DNA of 64,000 bases from Nostoc sp. LPT (GTDB lineage Bacteria; Cyanobacteriota; Cyanobacteriia; Cyanobacteriales; Nostocaceae): NCBI RefSeq assembly GCF_017115165.1, contig NZ_JABXKF010000149.1, positions 23,040 through 87,039 of the forward strand, written 5' to 3'. Below are positions 1 to 11,340 of the stretch, in pieces; within the stretch, counting starts at the first letter, position 1; every line of letters begins with the position of its first letter. The position numbers were made by a program, and so were the translations under genes. The notes below the pieces were generated by a model that saw only the letters and a list, made by a program, of their open reading frames with translations, was not told the DNA's origin and did no database searches.

Positions 1-610
1 CAATCCCGAAGTTAATCGTTATGTAGAACAAGTTGGTCGACGTTTAGCAGCAAATAGCGATCGCCCCGATCTCCCCTATACTTTCCAGATAGTTGAGGAT
101 AACTCTATTAACGCCTTTGCGACCTTGGGCGGCTATGTATATGTCCACACGGGTTTGCTGAAAACCGCAGACAATGAAGCGGAACTAGCAAGTGTACTCG
201 CCCATGAAATTGGTCACATTGGCGGAAAACACGTAGTCAAGCAGATGCAGCAAAAAGCCCTCGAAAGTGGTCTATTAACAGCAGCTGGCTTAGATCGAAA
301 TTCCGCAGTGCAAATTGGTGTACAGTTAGCGCGAGACTTACCACGCAGTCGTAAAAACGAATTTGAGGCCGATCAAAGAGGACTACGAACTTTGACACGT
401 ACTGGTTATGCCCAGTCAGCAATGGTCTCTTTTATGCAAAAGCTGCTGAAAAAGGGTGGTTCTACTCCAACATTTTTGAGTACACACCCCGGAACTAGCG
501 ATCGCATTGATGCCCTCAGACGTGCAATTAACTCTCAACCTAGTAATAAAAAATCTGGCTTGGATAATGCTAGTTATAAAGCTAATATTCGACCATTAGC
601 GAAGTCTTGA
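1..610 (+). CDS. M48-family metalloprotease, 5' end outside window
   Basis: Frame is open from base 2 (NPEVNRYVEQVGRRLA...) into the listed ORF; HEIGH zinc motif, downstream EFEAD motif. Confidence 0.88.
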   Translation, partial: NPEVNRYVEQVGRRLAANSDRPDLPYTFQIVEDNSINAFATLGGYVYVHTGLLKTADNEAELASVLAHEIGHIGGKHVVKQMQQKALESGLLTAAGLDRNSAVQIGVQLARDLPRSRKNEFEADQRGLRTLTRTGYAQSAMVSFMQKLLKKGGSTPTFLSTHPGTSDRIDALRRAINSQPSNKKSGLDNASYKANIRPLAKS

Positions 611-762
611 GGAAATTGGGCATTGGGAATTGGCTCATAGGAGGCAGGAGGCAGAGGTTCTTTAATTTTGAATTTTGTTAGCGCCGGCGGCAAGCGAGTC
701 CGCGAGCGTCATTTTGAATTTTGAATTAATTTCTCCCCACTCCCCCTCATTTCAAATATTGC

Positions 763-1518
763 TCAATTCTTATTGCGGCGAGCGACTTTAATTTTGGCTG
801 GATCGACCGTACTTACAACCTCTTCTAAAGGCAGCGTACGGATATAATTTTTAAAGATATTAACTTGATAAACTAACTGATTTGTGACATCTAGTCCAGT
901 CAACCAGCCACTCCGGGGATGATAAGCGCCAGTATCTATGTCTAGCCATCCCTTTCCTTGTGCCAGTTTACCAGGAGAAACACCCGGCAGGGTAAAGGTA
1001 ATGGTGTGACCGATGATAATTTGTTTATCTGGAAAGTAAGGTTTTTCAATGCTGTGAAACTCCTCTCGTATCCAGCACAGTTCATCGGCAGTTTGTTCTG
1101 TCACCGACTTGCAAGGGTCAACACCAGCATGAGTTAACCAAATATCTCCCAAGTCAAGGTATGTAGGCAAAGCTTTTAACCAATCCAGATGGTCATCAGG
1201 AATTGGAGCCTCTTGGTAACTGGCTACAGTAGCTTGCCCTCCACCAAACAGCCATGCTTGCATCGTCGAGGAGGAAGTCCTTTCACTCGTCAGAATGTTT
1301 AGTAACATCTGCTCATGATTTCCCAACAAACATGAGTAGTTATTTTCTTTGACAAAATTAACTACTTGTGCACTATGAGGACCGCGATCAATTAAGTCTC
1401 CCAGAAAATAGACTCGATCTTCTGAAGTGGGGGCGATCGCCTCCAACAATGTCATTAAGCCTTCATAGTGTCCATGCACATCCCCAATTACAATTCGTCT
1501 GGGGCTAGTTTCGCTCAT
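763..1518 (-). CDS. Metallophosphoesterase / serine-threonine protein phosphatase-like
   Basis: GDVHGHYEGL, GDLIDRGP, GNHEQM motifs. Confidence 0.9.
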   Translation of the reverse strand: MSETSPRRIVIGDVHGHYEGLMTLLEAIAPTSEDRVYFLGDLIDRGPHSAQVVNFVKENNYSCLLGNHEQMLLNILTSERTSSSTMQAWLFGGGQATVASYQEAPIPDDHLDWLKALPTYLDLGDIWLTHAGVDPCKSVTEQTADELCWIREEFHSIEKPYFPDKQIIIGHTITFTLPGVSPGKLAQGKGWLDIDTGAYHPRSGWLTGLDVTNQLVYQVNIFKNYIRTLPLEEVVSTVDPAKIKVARRNKN

Positions 1519-1788
1519 TGTCTCTTAGCTGCAATAGTTTTGGCTAATACTCCTGCTACAGTTTACGCTGTCTGCTTTCCGCAATGAAAGGTAAAAATAC
1601 TGGATAATGGTTATTTTAATTTAATTTTTGTACGAGTAATAAACTTAACTTATCAAATATATACAACGGCAATTGTTTTTCAGATATAACCTATAATAAT
1701 GATGGCGTAAGACTAGCTTTTTCTGCTAATTTGAACTACTTAGCCGATAATTTAGGCTCTTGCCATATTCATCACTTTTAAGTTCAGA

Positions 1789-2073
1789 ATGTCTAATGGT
1801 TTCTCTGCTGAAATTAGTTCGCGCATCTGCAAGCACATGAATGAAGATCATGCGGATGCTGTAGTTATTTATGCTAAAGCTTTTGGTGGTGTCACTGATG
1901 CGACCGCAGCCGAAATGCTGTCAATTGATGCACAGGGTATGGATTTAACAGCGCAAGTAAATGGGGAAGCTGTACCAGTTCGCATTCAATTTGATCGTGT
2001 TTTAGTAGATGCGGAAGATGCCCATCAAACTTTGATTGTAATGGTGAAGCAGGCGCGGGTGAAGGCTAAATAG
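1789..2073 (+). CDS. DUF2470-like small protein
   Basis: MNEDHADAVVIYAKAF...MLSIDAQGMDL pattern. Confidence 0.75.
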   Translation: MSNGFSAEISSRICKHMNEDHADAVVIYAKAFGGVTDATAAEMLSIDAQGMDLTAQVNGEAVPVRIQFDRVLVDAEDAHQTLIVMVKQARVKAK

Positions 2074-2253
2074 GAAATGACAAAGTAATTGACACTAAAT
2101 CTGCGATATATTTAATCACATATTTTTGTACATATAGCAATACTAAATCATTTGTGAAAAACAAGATCCCCGACTTTGTACAAGTTGTCGGGGATCTGCG
2201 GCTTGGTTAAGCTTAGAGTCAAAGCTGTGTTATGTCGTAATTGCTGTAAATAC

Positions 2254-4551
2254 TCACCCCGCCAGCCGATACATAATCACTTTTCCTTTCCAATTTTCTT
2301 CCACAAATACCAGATGCTCACCATTGGAACGCCGAAAAGCGCGAATACCGTAGGGTATATCAATCCAGCCACTTTCGCTGCCAACTTCTGGGCCTGGTTT
2401 TAACTTTTGTACTTGCGCTCCCGTTTTGGCATTGTAGACATATACCTCTGCGGTTTTGACTGTGACGGCAAATACATAGTCTCCCGCCACACTGATTGCT
2501 GCTGTAGACACTTCACGCTTACCGGTGCTGTCGTAGGGAATTACAATCCGCCATTTGGGAGTACGATTTCCTTTACTCCAATTGTCAAAACGGGCAATCT
2601 CAGATCCAGCAACTCCAGCATCGTCACTAAATGCAGGGCGATCTACCGTAAAGCCTGACAAATACATACTATCTGTTTCAGGGAAATATTCGATCCGCCG
2701 CAAGTCGTTAAATATTTTGGGAGTAGTTTGCTTTTCCATCGAACTATAGCTGTAGATGGGGTTGCCTTTAGGATCTATTCCCTGTAAAGGATAATGTCGA
2801 ATGCCATCTTCTGTTCGCAAAGCTTTCCAAACATCTCCTTTGCTGTCTACCCACCAACCGCCGAGATAAGGATAATCTTTGCTGCGATCGTATTCGTTTT
2901 TTTCAAATTTGCCATTACCGTTGCGATCGCGCCAGATCCATTCGCCTTGTTCTGGTTGATGCGGTGGCCAATTTCCGGTGATAAATGGTTTATCTGCGCT
3001 ATTAGTACCGACAAACATTCCGGCGGGTATGGCGACTTTACCATCTGTGGCGGAATTAAAACGATATATTTGCAGAAAGCTGTTATACATATCTGTGAGG
3101 AACAAAAACGGCTTCCCTTGGATGCGGCGAACAAAGGTTCCATCTGGGGATGTATGCAGACGTGGATCTTGAGGATATTTGAAAGCATTTAAGGTGTAGG
3201 CTTTGTAAGTCCATTGCTTACCAGCAGCCTTACTGTAATCGATCAAATAGTGTTCTTGTTTGGTGAATAAATCGACACCATCGGTTTTAGGATCGGCATC
3301 TGCATTATCGACGAATATCAATCCCAGCGATCGCCACATTAGTTTTCCCGATGGCGAAAATTTCCGCAAATCTGTTCCTGATTTGTTGAAACCATTACTA
3401 TTTATATAGATATTGCCGGAAGCATCTGTACCGACTCCGGTAAGTCCGTAAAGTTTCAAATCTCGAACTTCACCAGGAACTCCTGCATAAATACCGCCTT
3501 TAGAACCAAAACTACTCACCTGCACCGGCTGATCTTTGATCTCATAAGTCAACATTTGCTGACGCGGGCCATTTTCTGCTACTAACAGCTTACCTTGATG
3601 ATTAATAGCGATCGCTGTTGGTTCAACGATATCTGCAATCTGTTGAGGCAATTGTTTTCCACTTTGGGAATAATGTAAAATTTTTGCAGGCTTACTACCA
3701 TTTTTACTTTGAATAATCCACAGATTTTTTTGTGGATCGATAGTTATTGCTCCCGGATTAGCAAAGGTAAAGCTGCGGAGTTTCTTCATCGTATCAGTAT
3801 CATAAACACGAATCTGGTTAGTAGCAAAATCACTTACATATAACTCGCTTCCTACAGTTGCTAATCCAGTGACTTCATTTTTAGTACTGGTAATCAACAT
3901 ACTTTTATCCCAGCCACGCCCATTCGGAAATGGTGCGGGTTTTCCTGACAAGTCATAGCGTCTAACGCTATACCAAGTTGTTCCTTCTGGTGGGTAATCT
4001 TCTTTTATATTGCCCCTCGAACCTTGAGTCATGGCAATATAAACATATTTACTATTTGCTGTTACAGCTTTGCCACCGCCACGACTCCAGCCGTGAGTAT
4101 CTCCAAGGGCAGCAATAACCTTACCATCTTTATATATTGCTGCCTCCATTCCCGCCTCATCCCAATGGCTGTTAGTATAAACTGTGCCATCAGGGGCAAC
4201 ATACATGGTCTCAATATTATTTTGTATCCGCAGATTTCCACTGCCAATAGTATTACCTATCCACGATGTTTTGTAGTTAAGCGTAGGTGTTTCAGTATTG
4301 TTTTGTACCTGCAAATTTGCATTGTCAATAGTATTACTTATCGACGATGTTTTGTAGTTAAGCGTGGGTGTTTCTGTTGTTGCCCAGTCTGTTGTAATTC
4401 CGATGCTAGTAACAATGACTCCAACAGTCAGGCTAAGTAAAAAGTTGAAAGTTTTACTTTTGTATAAATATCTAGCTTTAGATAATTTTTTGATATGCTG
4501 ATTAAGCTTGTGACGGAGTTTTTTTAACTGCGTCAGGAATTTATTTATCAT
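2254..4551 (-). CDS. Large NHL/beta-propeller-type exported protein
   Basis: 765-aa ORF with N-terminal hydrophobic segment and repeated propeller-like segments; EF-hand-like DRNGNGKFEKNEYD. Confidence 0.65.
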   Translation of the reverse strand: MINKFLTQLKKLRHKLNQHIKKLSKARYLYKSKTFNFLLSLTVGVIVTSIGITTDWATTETPTLNYKTSSISNTIDNANLQVQNNTETPTLNYKTSWIGNTIGSGNLRIQNNIETMYVAPDGTVYTNSHWDEAGMEAAIYKDGKVIAALGDTHGWSRGGGKAVTANSKYVYIAMTQGSRGNIKEDYPPEGTTWYSVRRYDLSGKPAPFPNGRGWDKSMLITSTKNEVTGLATVGSELYVSDFATNQIRVYDTDTMKKLRSFTFANPGAITIDPQKNLWIIQSKNGSKPAKILHYSQSGKQLPQQIADIVEPTAIAINHQGKLLVAENGPRQQMLTYEIKDQPVQVSSFGSKGGIYAGVPGEVRDLKLYGLTGVGTDASGNIYINSNGFNKSGTDLRKFSPSGKLMWRSLGLIFVDNADADPKTDGVDLFTKQEHYLIDYSKAAGKQWTYKAYTLNAFKYPQDPRLHTSPDGTFVRRIQGKPFLFLTDMYNSFLQIYRFNSATDGKVAIPAGMFVGTNSADKPFITGNWPPHQPEQGEWIWRDRNGNGKFEKNEYDRSKDYPYLGGWWVDSKGDVWKALRTEDGIRHYPLQGIDPKGNPIYSYSSMEKQTTPKIFNDLRRIEYFPETDSMYLSGFTVDRPAFSDDAGVAGSEIARFDNWSKGNRTPKWRIVIPYDSTGKREVSTAAISVAGDYVFAVTVKTAEVYVYNAKTGAQVQKLKPGPEVGSESGWIDIPYGIRAFRRSNGEHLVFVEENWKGKVIMYRLAG

Positions 4552-5084
4552 ATAATTTTTCAGCTTTTAATTATTTATATACAATTATTGTTTCTGAAAT
4601 CCGTAAAAAAATATAACTCTTTTTAACAAGGTTCGATACAAGTTGTGTCGTAACACTACATCTAAAATCTTTTGATTAATCATTAATGTTTATTTTTTGT
4701 ATTATTTATTACTTATTTTTCAATCAAAAATGGTAAATATTAATACAAAATACTTTGACATTAATTTATTATTAATGGTTTGTTCCTCTTCCCATATACC
4801 TCTCAGCTTCCTTGCTTTGCAGGTATAATGTATGTCGTAGTCGGTATTCTCTAGTTAATAAAAACACAGAATTTAATTCATTGTTGACGTTGGCATATAA
4901 ATAGTTTATAAATTGGTGTTCTATAAAAAAATATTATTGGGAATGGGTATTCGCAAATCATTGTAATTGAAATTTTGCTCGAACACGCTGTAGAGAAACA
5001 TATCAATTTTTATCTCTACATCTAAAGCGTGAGATTTTTATACTGTTATTCAAAAATACTCAAGAAATTATAGGACACACATTA

Positions 5085-6254
5085 GTGGAAAATAAAAGAG
5101 AGAATTTTGATTCAACACCTGCATCTATTCTCACTCTTGGATTAGGCTGGTTTCCCAAAAGTCCTGGAGGATTAGAAAGGTATATTTATGAACTAACTCA
5201 TAAATTAGCTGTAAATAAAGACCAGATTGAATTATGCGGAGTCGGTTTACCAGAGGCTGAACTAAATTCGCCGATTAAGCTGACTAACTTGGCGAGTCCC
5301 GATAGTGCTATTTGGCAAAGATTATGGTCGATTCGTAATAATTTTCAGAAAACAAGAACCAGCAAACCAGATGCTATTAATTTACACTTTGCATTATACA
5401 GCTTTCCTATTTTAGATATTTTGCCAAAGGGAGTACCAGTTACTTTTAACTTTCATGGCCCTTGGGCTTCTGAAAGTCAGCAAGAGGTAGTTAATAAAAA
5501 CCTTAGTCTTTTGATCAAGCATTGGCTAATAGAACAAAACACTTATAATCGCTGCGATCGCTTCATTGTTTTGAGCAAAGCTTTTGGGAAAATTTTGCAC
5601 GCTCAATATCAAGTACCGTGGAGCAAAATTAATGTTATCCCTGGTGGAGTTGATATTAATTGGTTTCAACCAAATTTATCACCCCAAGAGGCTTGTGCAA
5701 AGCTAGGCTGGCCTAATAATCGCCAGATTATATTTACATCACGCCGCTTAGTACATCGAACCGGAGTTGACAAATTATTGCAAGCTCTGGCTATAATTAA
5801 GCCCAGAATACCAGATGTTTGGCTAGCGATCGCAGGTCGTGGTCACATCCAAGCTGCACTACAACAACAGGCTACAGAATTAGGGCTAGATGATAACGTT
5901 AAATTTTTAGGTTTTCTGCCTGATGAGCAATTACCTATAGCTTATCAAGCTGCTGAATTAACCATCATGCCTAGTCAATCCTTTGAAGGGTTTGGATTAG
6001 TAATAGTTGAGTCTCTAGCCTGTGGTACTCCTGTTTTATGTACTCCAGTTGGGGGAATGCCAGAAATTTTATCAGAATTTTCACCCGATTTAATTACGAC
6101 TTCAACAGAAGCCTCATCCATTGCTGAAAAATTAGAACAAGCACTATTGGGAAATATCCCCATACCATCAAGAGCAGCCTGTCGCCATTACGCCAGCATA
6201 CACTATGACTGGAATCAAATTGCCCAACAAGTACGGCATGTTTTATTAAATTAA
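5085..6254 (+). CDS. Glycosyltransferase family 4 (GTG start)
   Basis: GGLERYIYEL, FTSRRLVHRTGVDKLLQAL, EGFGLVIVESLACGTPV. Confidence 0.9.
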   Translation: MENKRENFDSTPASILTLGLGWFPKSPGGLERYIYELTHKLAVNKDQIELCGVGLPEAELNSPIKLTNLASPDSAIWQRLWSIRNNFQKTRTSKPDAINLHFALYSFPILDILPKGVPVTFNFHGPWASESQQEVVNKNLSLLIKHWLIEQNTYNRCDRFIVLSKAFGKILHAQYQVPWSKINVIPGGVDINWFQPNLSPQEACAKLGWPNNRQIIFTSRRLVHRTGVDKLLQALAIIKPRIPDVWLAIAGRGHIQAALQQQATELGLDDNVKFLGFLPDEQLPIAYQAAELTIMPSQSFEGFGLVIVESLACGTPVLCTPVGGMPEILSEFSPDLITTSTEASSIAEKLEQALLGNIPIPSRAACRHYASIHYDWNQIAQQVRHVLLN

Positions 6255-6317
6255 ACAAGTGATTGTAATAAATAGTAAGGGTGCTACATGAGTCAAATTA
6301 GATAAAATAGAGGTTTA

Positions 6318-7463
6318 ATGAGAATTTTTTTTCTAGACCAAAGCGGTAAACCAGGCGGTGCGGAATTATGTTTAATAGATATTGCTAAACCTTATGGCGA
6401 TCGCGCTTTAGTAGGTTTATTTGCAGATGGCTCATTTAAACATTTATTACAGCAAAATCATATTCCAGTAGAAGTTTTCACAACTCAAGCCATCCAAGTT
6501 CACAAAGAAAGTAGTTTGGTACAAGGATTCAAAAGTCTTGGACAACTTGTACCTTTGATTAGTAAGGTAGTTAAAAAAGCACGTGAATACGATTTAATCT
6601 ACGCCAACACCCAAAAAGCATTAGTTGTCGGAGCATTGGCAAGTTTTTTCAGTCATCGCCCTTTAGTTTATCATTTACACGATATTCTTTCCAAAGAACA
6701 TTTTAGCCAAACTAATCTTCGCATTGCTATTAACTTAGCTAATCGTTTTGCATCATTAGTAATTGCGAATTCTCAAGCTAGTAAAACAGCCTTTGTGCAA
6801 GCAGGAGGGCGCTCAGATATCATCAAAGTTGTTTATAACGGCTTTAATCCAAAAATTTATCAAACTGATGAATCTGACATTAATCAATTACAACAACAGT
6901 TAGGATTAAAAGGAAAATTTGTCGTTGGACACTTTAGCCGTCTTGCACCTTGGAAAGGGCAGCATATTTTAATTGATGCCCTTGCTAAGTGTCCGCCAGA
7001 AGTGATAGCAATTTTAGTGGGTGATGCACTATTTGGCGAACAAGATTATGTCCAAAAGTTACACCAACAAGTTAGTCAACTAGGACTAGAAAACCGCGTC
7101 AAATTTTTAGGATTTCGTTCTGATATTCCTCAGTTAATGGCAGTTTGTAACTTGGTGGCACATACCTCTACTTCACCAGAACCCTTTGGTAGAGTGATTG
7201 TAGAGGCTATGCTATGTGAAAAACCTGTAGTTGCAGCAAAAGCCGGGGGTGTAATGGAATTAGTAGAACATGGATTTAATGGTTTTCTAGTCACACCAGG
7301 AAAACCCCAGGAACTTGCACAAGTAATTAGCACTTGTTTACAGGAGACGGAAATAACTGCAACTATAGCTAAGAATGCCAGGATTACTGCTAGTGAGCGT
7401 TTTAATGTTGCAGTTATTAATCAGCAAATTGCCCAACTGCTGTTTAATATCATGTCCGCTTAA
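6318..7463 (+). CDS. Glycosyltransferase family 4
   Basis: SRLAPWKGQHILIDAL, EPFGRVIVEAMLCEKPVVA. Confidence 0.9.
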   Translation: MRIFFLDQSGKPGGAELCLIDIAKPYGDRALVGLFADGSFKHLLQQNHIPVEVFTTQAIQVHKESSLVQGFKSLGQLVPLISKVVKKAREYDLIYANTQKALVVGALASFFSHRPLVYHLHDILSKEHFSQTNLRIAINLANRFASLVIANSQASKTAFVQAGGRSDIIKVVYNGFNPKIYQTDESDINQLQQQLGLKGKFVVGHFSRLAPWKGQHILIDALAKCPPEVIAILVGDALFGEQDYVQKLHQQVSQLGLENRVKFLGFRSDIPQLMAVCNLVAHTSTSPEPFGRVIVEAMLCEKPVVAAKAGGVMELVEHGFNGFLVTPGKPQELAQVISTCLQETEITATIAKNARITASERFNVAVINQQIAQLLFNIMSA

Positions 7464-8128
7464 ATAGACATAATACCCGTGCTAACCCCACCCAGCTAAA
7501 GCATAGCTTTTGTTTTCTTCCTCGCTTGCAAAGGGGTGCTTTTGTGATTGACAATTAGACGGGCATAATAATATTAAAAATTAGTACAGCCTTGTACAAG
7601 TTTGCAGCGAATCGAATTTAGAAACTTTGCCTTAGTGTGTGAATGTTTACACCAAGTTGCTGTATTTAGCAATACTCTATATCATATAAATAGTGTAATT
7701 TAGAACACTGACTAGAAAAAACTCCATCTTATATTGTGATTTCTATAAATGATACAACAGAAATACATTTAACAATCTCCTGCGACTTTCAACTACCCAC
7801 ATTTGGTAGATAAAAAGATTTTGCCGACCATAGCGCTGTATTATGAAAACACATCGCAATACACAACACTCAGCGCAAACGCATCTAAACTACTCTTGAT
7901 CGCAACCAAGGTTAAGAACCAACGACAAAATCAGCATTTATCGTTTGGTTTAGTTTCCAAGACTCAAAGCGATATCCACGACGGGCTGTTCGGTGACGCT
8001 AAATTTGTGTCAATAAGCGGGGATTAATGCGACTATTTTGGAGCCGATTGAGAATAAAATCCTTTTGTTGACATGATGCGTTTGCCCTGACACAACACCG
8101 AATCAAACAGATAAGGAACACAAATATT

Positions 8129-10291
8129 ATGACCTCAACTACAACTTACACTTACGATGCTGCTGGCAATGTGATATCTGAGAAGATAGACAACAACAGT
8201 GATGGGATAATAGACTCAGTTATTACCTACCGCTATAACCGGACATCCTCTAGCATTGACTACAACAACGACGGCATAGTTGATAGTGTCTTAACCTATA
8301 CTTATGATGCCAACGGCAACGAGACATCCTATAGCAGTAATAACAAGAACAATGGCAAAGTTGATTATGCCGAAACCTCTACTTATGATGCCAACGGCAA
8401 CCGGACATCCTTTAGCCGTGACGACAATGGCGACGGCATAGCTGATTCTGTCCAAACCTCTACTTATGATGCCAACGGCAACCAGACATTTTATAGCCAA
8501 GACTACAATGGTGACGGCAAAGCTGATGATGTCTCAACCTCTACTTATGATGCCAACGGCAACCAGACATTTTATAGCAGTGACAATAATGGTGACGGCA
8601 AAGTTGATGATGTCTCAACCTATACTTATGATGCCAACGGCAAGTTAATATCCTCTAGCCGTGACAATAATGGCGATGGCATAGTTGATGAGGTGGAAAC
8701 CTATACTTATGATGCCAACGGCAAGTTAATATCCTCTAGCCGTGACAATAATGGCGATGGCATAGTTGATGATGTCTCAACCTTTACTTATGATGCCAAC
8801 GGCAACCAGACATCCTCTAGCAGTGACAACAATAACGACGGCATAGTTGATGATGTCTCAACCTTTACTTATGATGCCAACGGCAACCAGACATCCTCTA
8901 GCCGTGATAGCAACAACGATGGCATAGTTGATAGAGTCTCAATCTCTACTTATGATGCCAACGGCAAGTTGACATCCTCTAGCCGTGACTATGACGATGG
9001 CATAATTCATGAGGTCGAAACCTATACTTATGATGCCAACGGCAACCAGACATCCTTTAGCCGTGATAGCAACAACGATGGCATAGTTGATGAGGTCTCA
9101 ACCTTTACTTATGATGCCAACGGCAAGTTGACATCCTCTAGCCGTGATAGTAACAACGATGGCATAGTTGATGAAGTCTCAACCTCTACTTATGATGCCA
9201 ACGGCAAGTTGACATCCTCTAGCCGTGACGACAATGGCGACGGCATAGTTGATTATGTCGAAACCTTTACTTATGATGCCAAAGGGAACCAGACATCCAC
9301 CAGCCGTGACAGCAACAACGATGGCATAGTTGATTATGTCGAAACCTATACTTATGATGCCAACGGCAAGTTGACATCCTTTAACATTGACAATTATATC
9401 CAAACCTATACTAATGGACGCGCATCCGCCAGCTATGACTTCAACAACGATAGTGTAACTGATGCAGTTGGCATCTACAGCTACGATTTGAGCGGCAAGC
9501 TGATTTCACAGAAGATTGACAACAATAATGATGGTATCTTTGATCAAGTGACTGCCTTAAGTTACGACGATAACAACAGACTAGCTGCACAGCTAGCTGA
9601 CCTGAATAATGATGGCATCGCTGAAGAAATTACCACTTACAACTACGATGCCAATGGCAAACTAACTACCGCAGATATTGACAGCAACAGTGATGGCACT
9701 ACTGATGCAGTTGCCACTTATCTGTATGATGCCAATGGTCAACTTCTCAGCAAGACCACCACACAAGGAACTGTGCCAAACCAAACCTTAAATAGTGGCA
9801 ATGGTGCAGACACGCTTACTGGTACGGCTGGTAATGATAAACTGCTTGGATTAGCCGGAAATGACAAACTAGTTGGTGGTCATGGTAATGACATCCTTAA
9901 CGGTGGCGCTGGGCGTGATACCCTCACAGGCGGTTGTGGCGCTGATAAATTTGTGTTCAACAGTCTGAGTGATTCGCTGCTGTCTGGCTTTGATAGAATT
10001 ACTGATTTGAAAATCGGTGAAGATAAAATTGATGGGCTGTATGCAGTTAACGCTGCTAATTTAGTTCAACTTGGCACTGTTGCTAGTCTAAATCTTTTCG
10101 ATGTACAGCAGATATTGAGTGCAACTGCTTTTGTGGCTAAAGGTGCAGCAACTTTTACCCTTGGTACAGGCAATAAGGGACAGACTTTTCTGGCACTCAA
10201 CGATAACACTAATGGATTCTCTGCCCTCACCGATGCCGTAATTGAGATTAGTGGCTACAAAGGTAACTTAGTTTCTTTAGCAGTTGTCTAA
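8129..10291 (+). CDS. Tandem 27-aa repeat protein (YD-like plus DxNxDGxxD loops) with C-terminal RTX calcium-binding repeats
   Basis: About 20 units of the type TYTYDANGNQTSSSRDNNGDGIVDDVS, then GNDKLLGLAGNDKLVGGHGNDILNGGAGRDTLTGG. Confidence 0.88.
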   Translation: MTSTTTYTYDAAGNVISEKIDNNSDGIIDSVITYRYNRTSSSIDYNNDGIVDSVLTYTYDANGNETSYSSNNKNNGKVDYAETSTYDANGNRTSFSRDDNGDGIADSVQTSTYDANGNQTFYSQDYNGDGKADDVSTSTYDANGNQTFYSSDNNGDGKVDDVSTYTYDANGKLISSSRDNNGDGIVDEVETYTYDANGKLISSSRDNNGDGIVDDVSTFTYDANGNQTSSSSDNNNDGIVDDVSTFTYDANGNQTSSSRDSNNDGIVDRVSISTYDANGKLTSSSRDYDDGIIHEVETYTYDANGNQTSFSRDSNNDGIVDEVSTFTYDANGKLTSSSRDSNNDGIVDEVSTSTYDANGKLTSSSRDDNGDGIVDYVETFTYDAKGNQTSTSRDSNNDGIVDYVETYTYDANGKLTSFNIDNYIQTYTNGRASASYDFNNDSVTDAVGIYSYDLSGKLISQKIDNNNDGIFDQVTALSYDDNNRLAAQLADLNNDGIAEEITTYNYDANGKLTTADIDSNSDGTTDAVATYLYDANGQLLSKTTTQGTVPNQTLNSGNGADTLTGTAGNDKLLGLAGNDKLVGGHGNDILNGGAGRDTLTGGCGADKFVFNSLSDSLLSGFDRITDLKIGEDKIDGLYAVNAANLVQLGTVASLNLFDVQQILSATAFVAKGAATFTLGTGNKGQTFLALNDNTNGFSALTDAVIEISGYKGNLVSLAVV
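8300..9400 (+). repeat. 81-bp tandem coding repeat
   Basis: CAAGTTAATATCCTCTAGCCGTGACAATAATGGCGATGGC recurs exactly 81 bp apart (8641/8722); neighbouring units near-identical. Confidence 0.92.
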
Positions 10292-10448
10292 TTAGACTAC
10301 GGTTCAATACTAAACTATTAGTAAGTAAATTTAATAGTAATTAGTTAAGAACTTCATGAATATGTAATCTAGACTCCAAAGTTTAAGTGTTAGGAGTCGC
10401 TCGTGAGATCATCCGCTTAATTCATTAGGTAGCAAGGATAAGTGACTC

Positions 10449-10847
10449 ATGAAAACCGATAGGCTTACAATTAACCAGCTTTCACCCAAGACCTACGAGT
10501 GGTATCTCACCTACTTGCAGGCTATTGATACTAAAAATATAGAAGTTTACGGCACATTTCTGGCAGATGATTGTGTTATGCAATCTAACAATAATCCCCC
10601 TATTCAGGGTAAGACTGCCATTTTACAAAGTCTTTCTGAGTACTGGATTACCTTCGATACCTTGACTCACGACTTACTGAATATTTACGGAACCGAATCG
10701 TCTTTTGTCCTTGAAGCCTTAAATCATTACAAACGCAACGATCAAAAGGTCATAACAGTTAGGGCGGTAGCTATTACCGATCGCCACGAAACAGGCTTAG
10801 TAACTTCGGTTAGACTCTATACTGATACAACACCCCTGTATACATAA
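10449..10847 (+). CDS. SnoaL/NTF2-like protein
   Basis: YLQAIDTKNIEVYGTFLADDCVMQSNNNPPIQGKTAILQSL pattern. Confidence 0.65.
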   Translation: MKTDRLTINQLSPKTYEWYLTYLQAIDTKNIEVYGTFLADDCVMQSNNNPPIQGKTAILQSLSEYWITFDTLTHDLLNIYGTESSFVLEALNHYKRNDQKVITVRAVAITDRHETGLVTSVRLYTDTTPLYT

Positions 10848-10968
10848 CTGCAACTTAATACTTTGACTTAGCCTCGGAGTTGATTCCGAGGCATGATAGT
10901 TACCAAGTAAGAGATTTGACAGATGTGTTTAAAGATCGGGAGTTGAATTTAGAGATTCATGGGTGTGA

Positions 10969-11340
10969 CTATAAACCAACTAATTCGCGAGATTCAAAAT
11001 CAGAGAGTTGTTGAGCGATCGCTAATCTTGCTTCCAACTTAGCTACACTAAACTGGTTACGCAGATATTCCAAATGAGCGATGGCATTTGCTTTATCGAC
11101 AGTTAGTCGAATTTGAATGTCTATTGCTTTTTGATATTCCTGATTTACAAGCAGCACCTCAAAGCGGCGAGCCTTGCGTTGAGCATCATTTTTCAAATCC
11201 ATCTCAAAGGCGGCGGTGCGGTCTGCATTGCCTTCAAATCGGTTAACTTGGTGCTGCACTGCCATCAACTGAGAGTCTATTTCATTAGCCCGTTGAGCAG
11301 CTTGTGCGATCGCAGCTGGATAATGACTCAGTTGCATCAT
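10969..11340 (-). CDS. Hypothetical coiled-coil protein
   Basis: 123-aa helical ORF; AGAGGA Shine-Dalgarno-like site before ATGATG. Confidence 0.6.
   Translation of the reverse strand: MMQLSHYPAAIAQAAQRANEIDSQLMAVQHQVNRFEGNADRTAAFEMDLKNDAQRKARRFEVLLVNQEYQKAIDIQIRLTVDKANAIAHLEYLRNQFSVAKLEARLAIAQQLSDFESRELVGL

Noticed and set aside
7803-8027. 74-aa ORF upstream of the repeat protein
   Set aside because: No recognisable motif or clear ribosome site; probably chance
8291-9403. Antisense ORFs 8291-8500(-), 9179-9403(-) and plus ORF 8466-8648
   Set aside because: Alternate-frame readings of the 81-bp coding repeat
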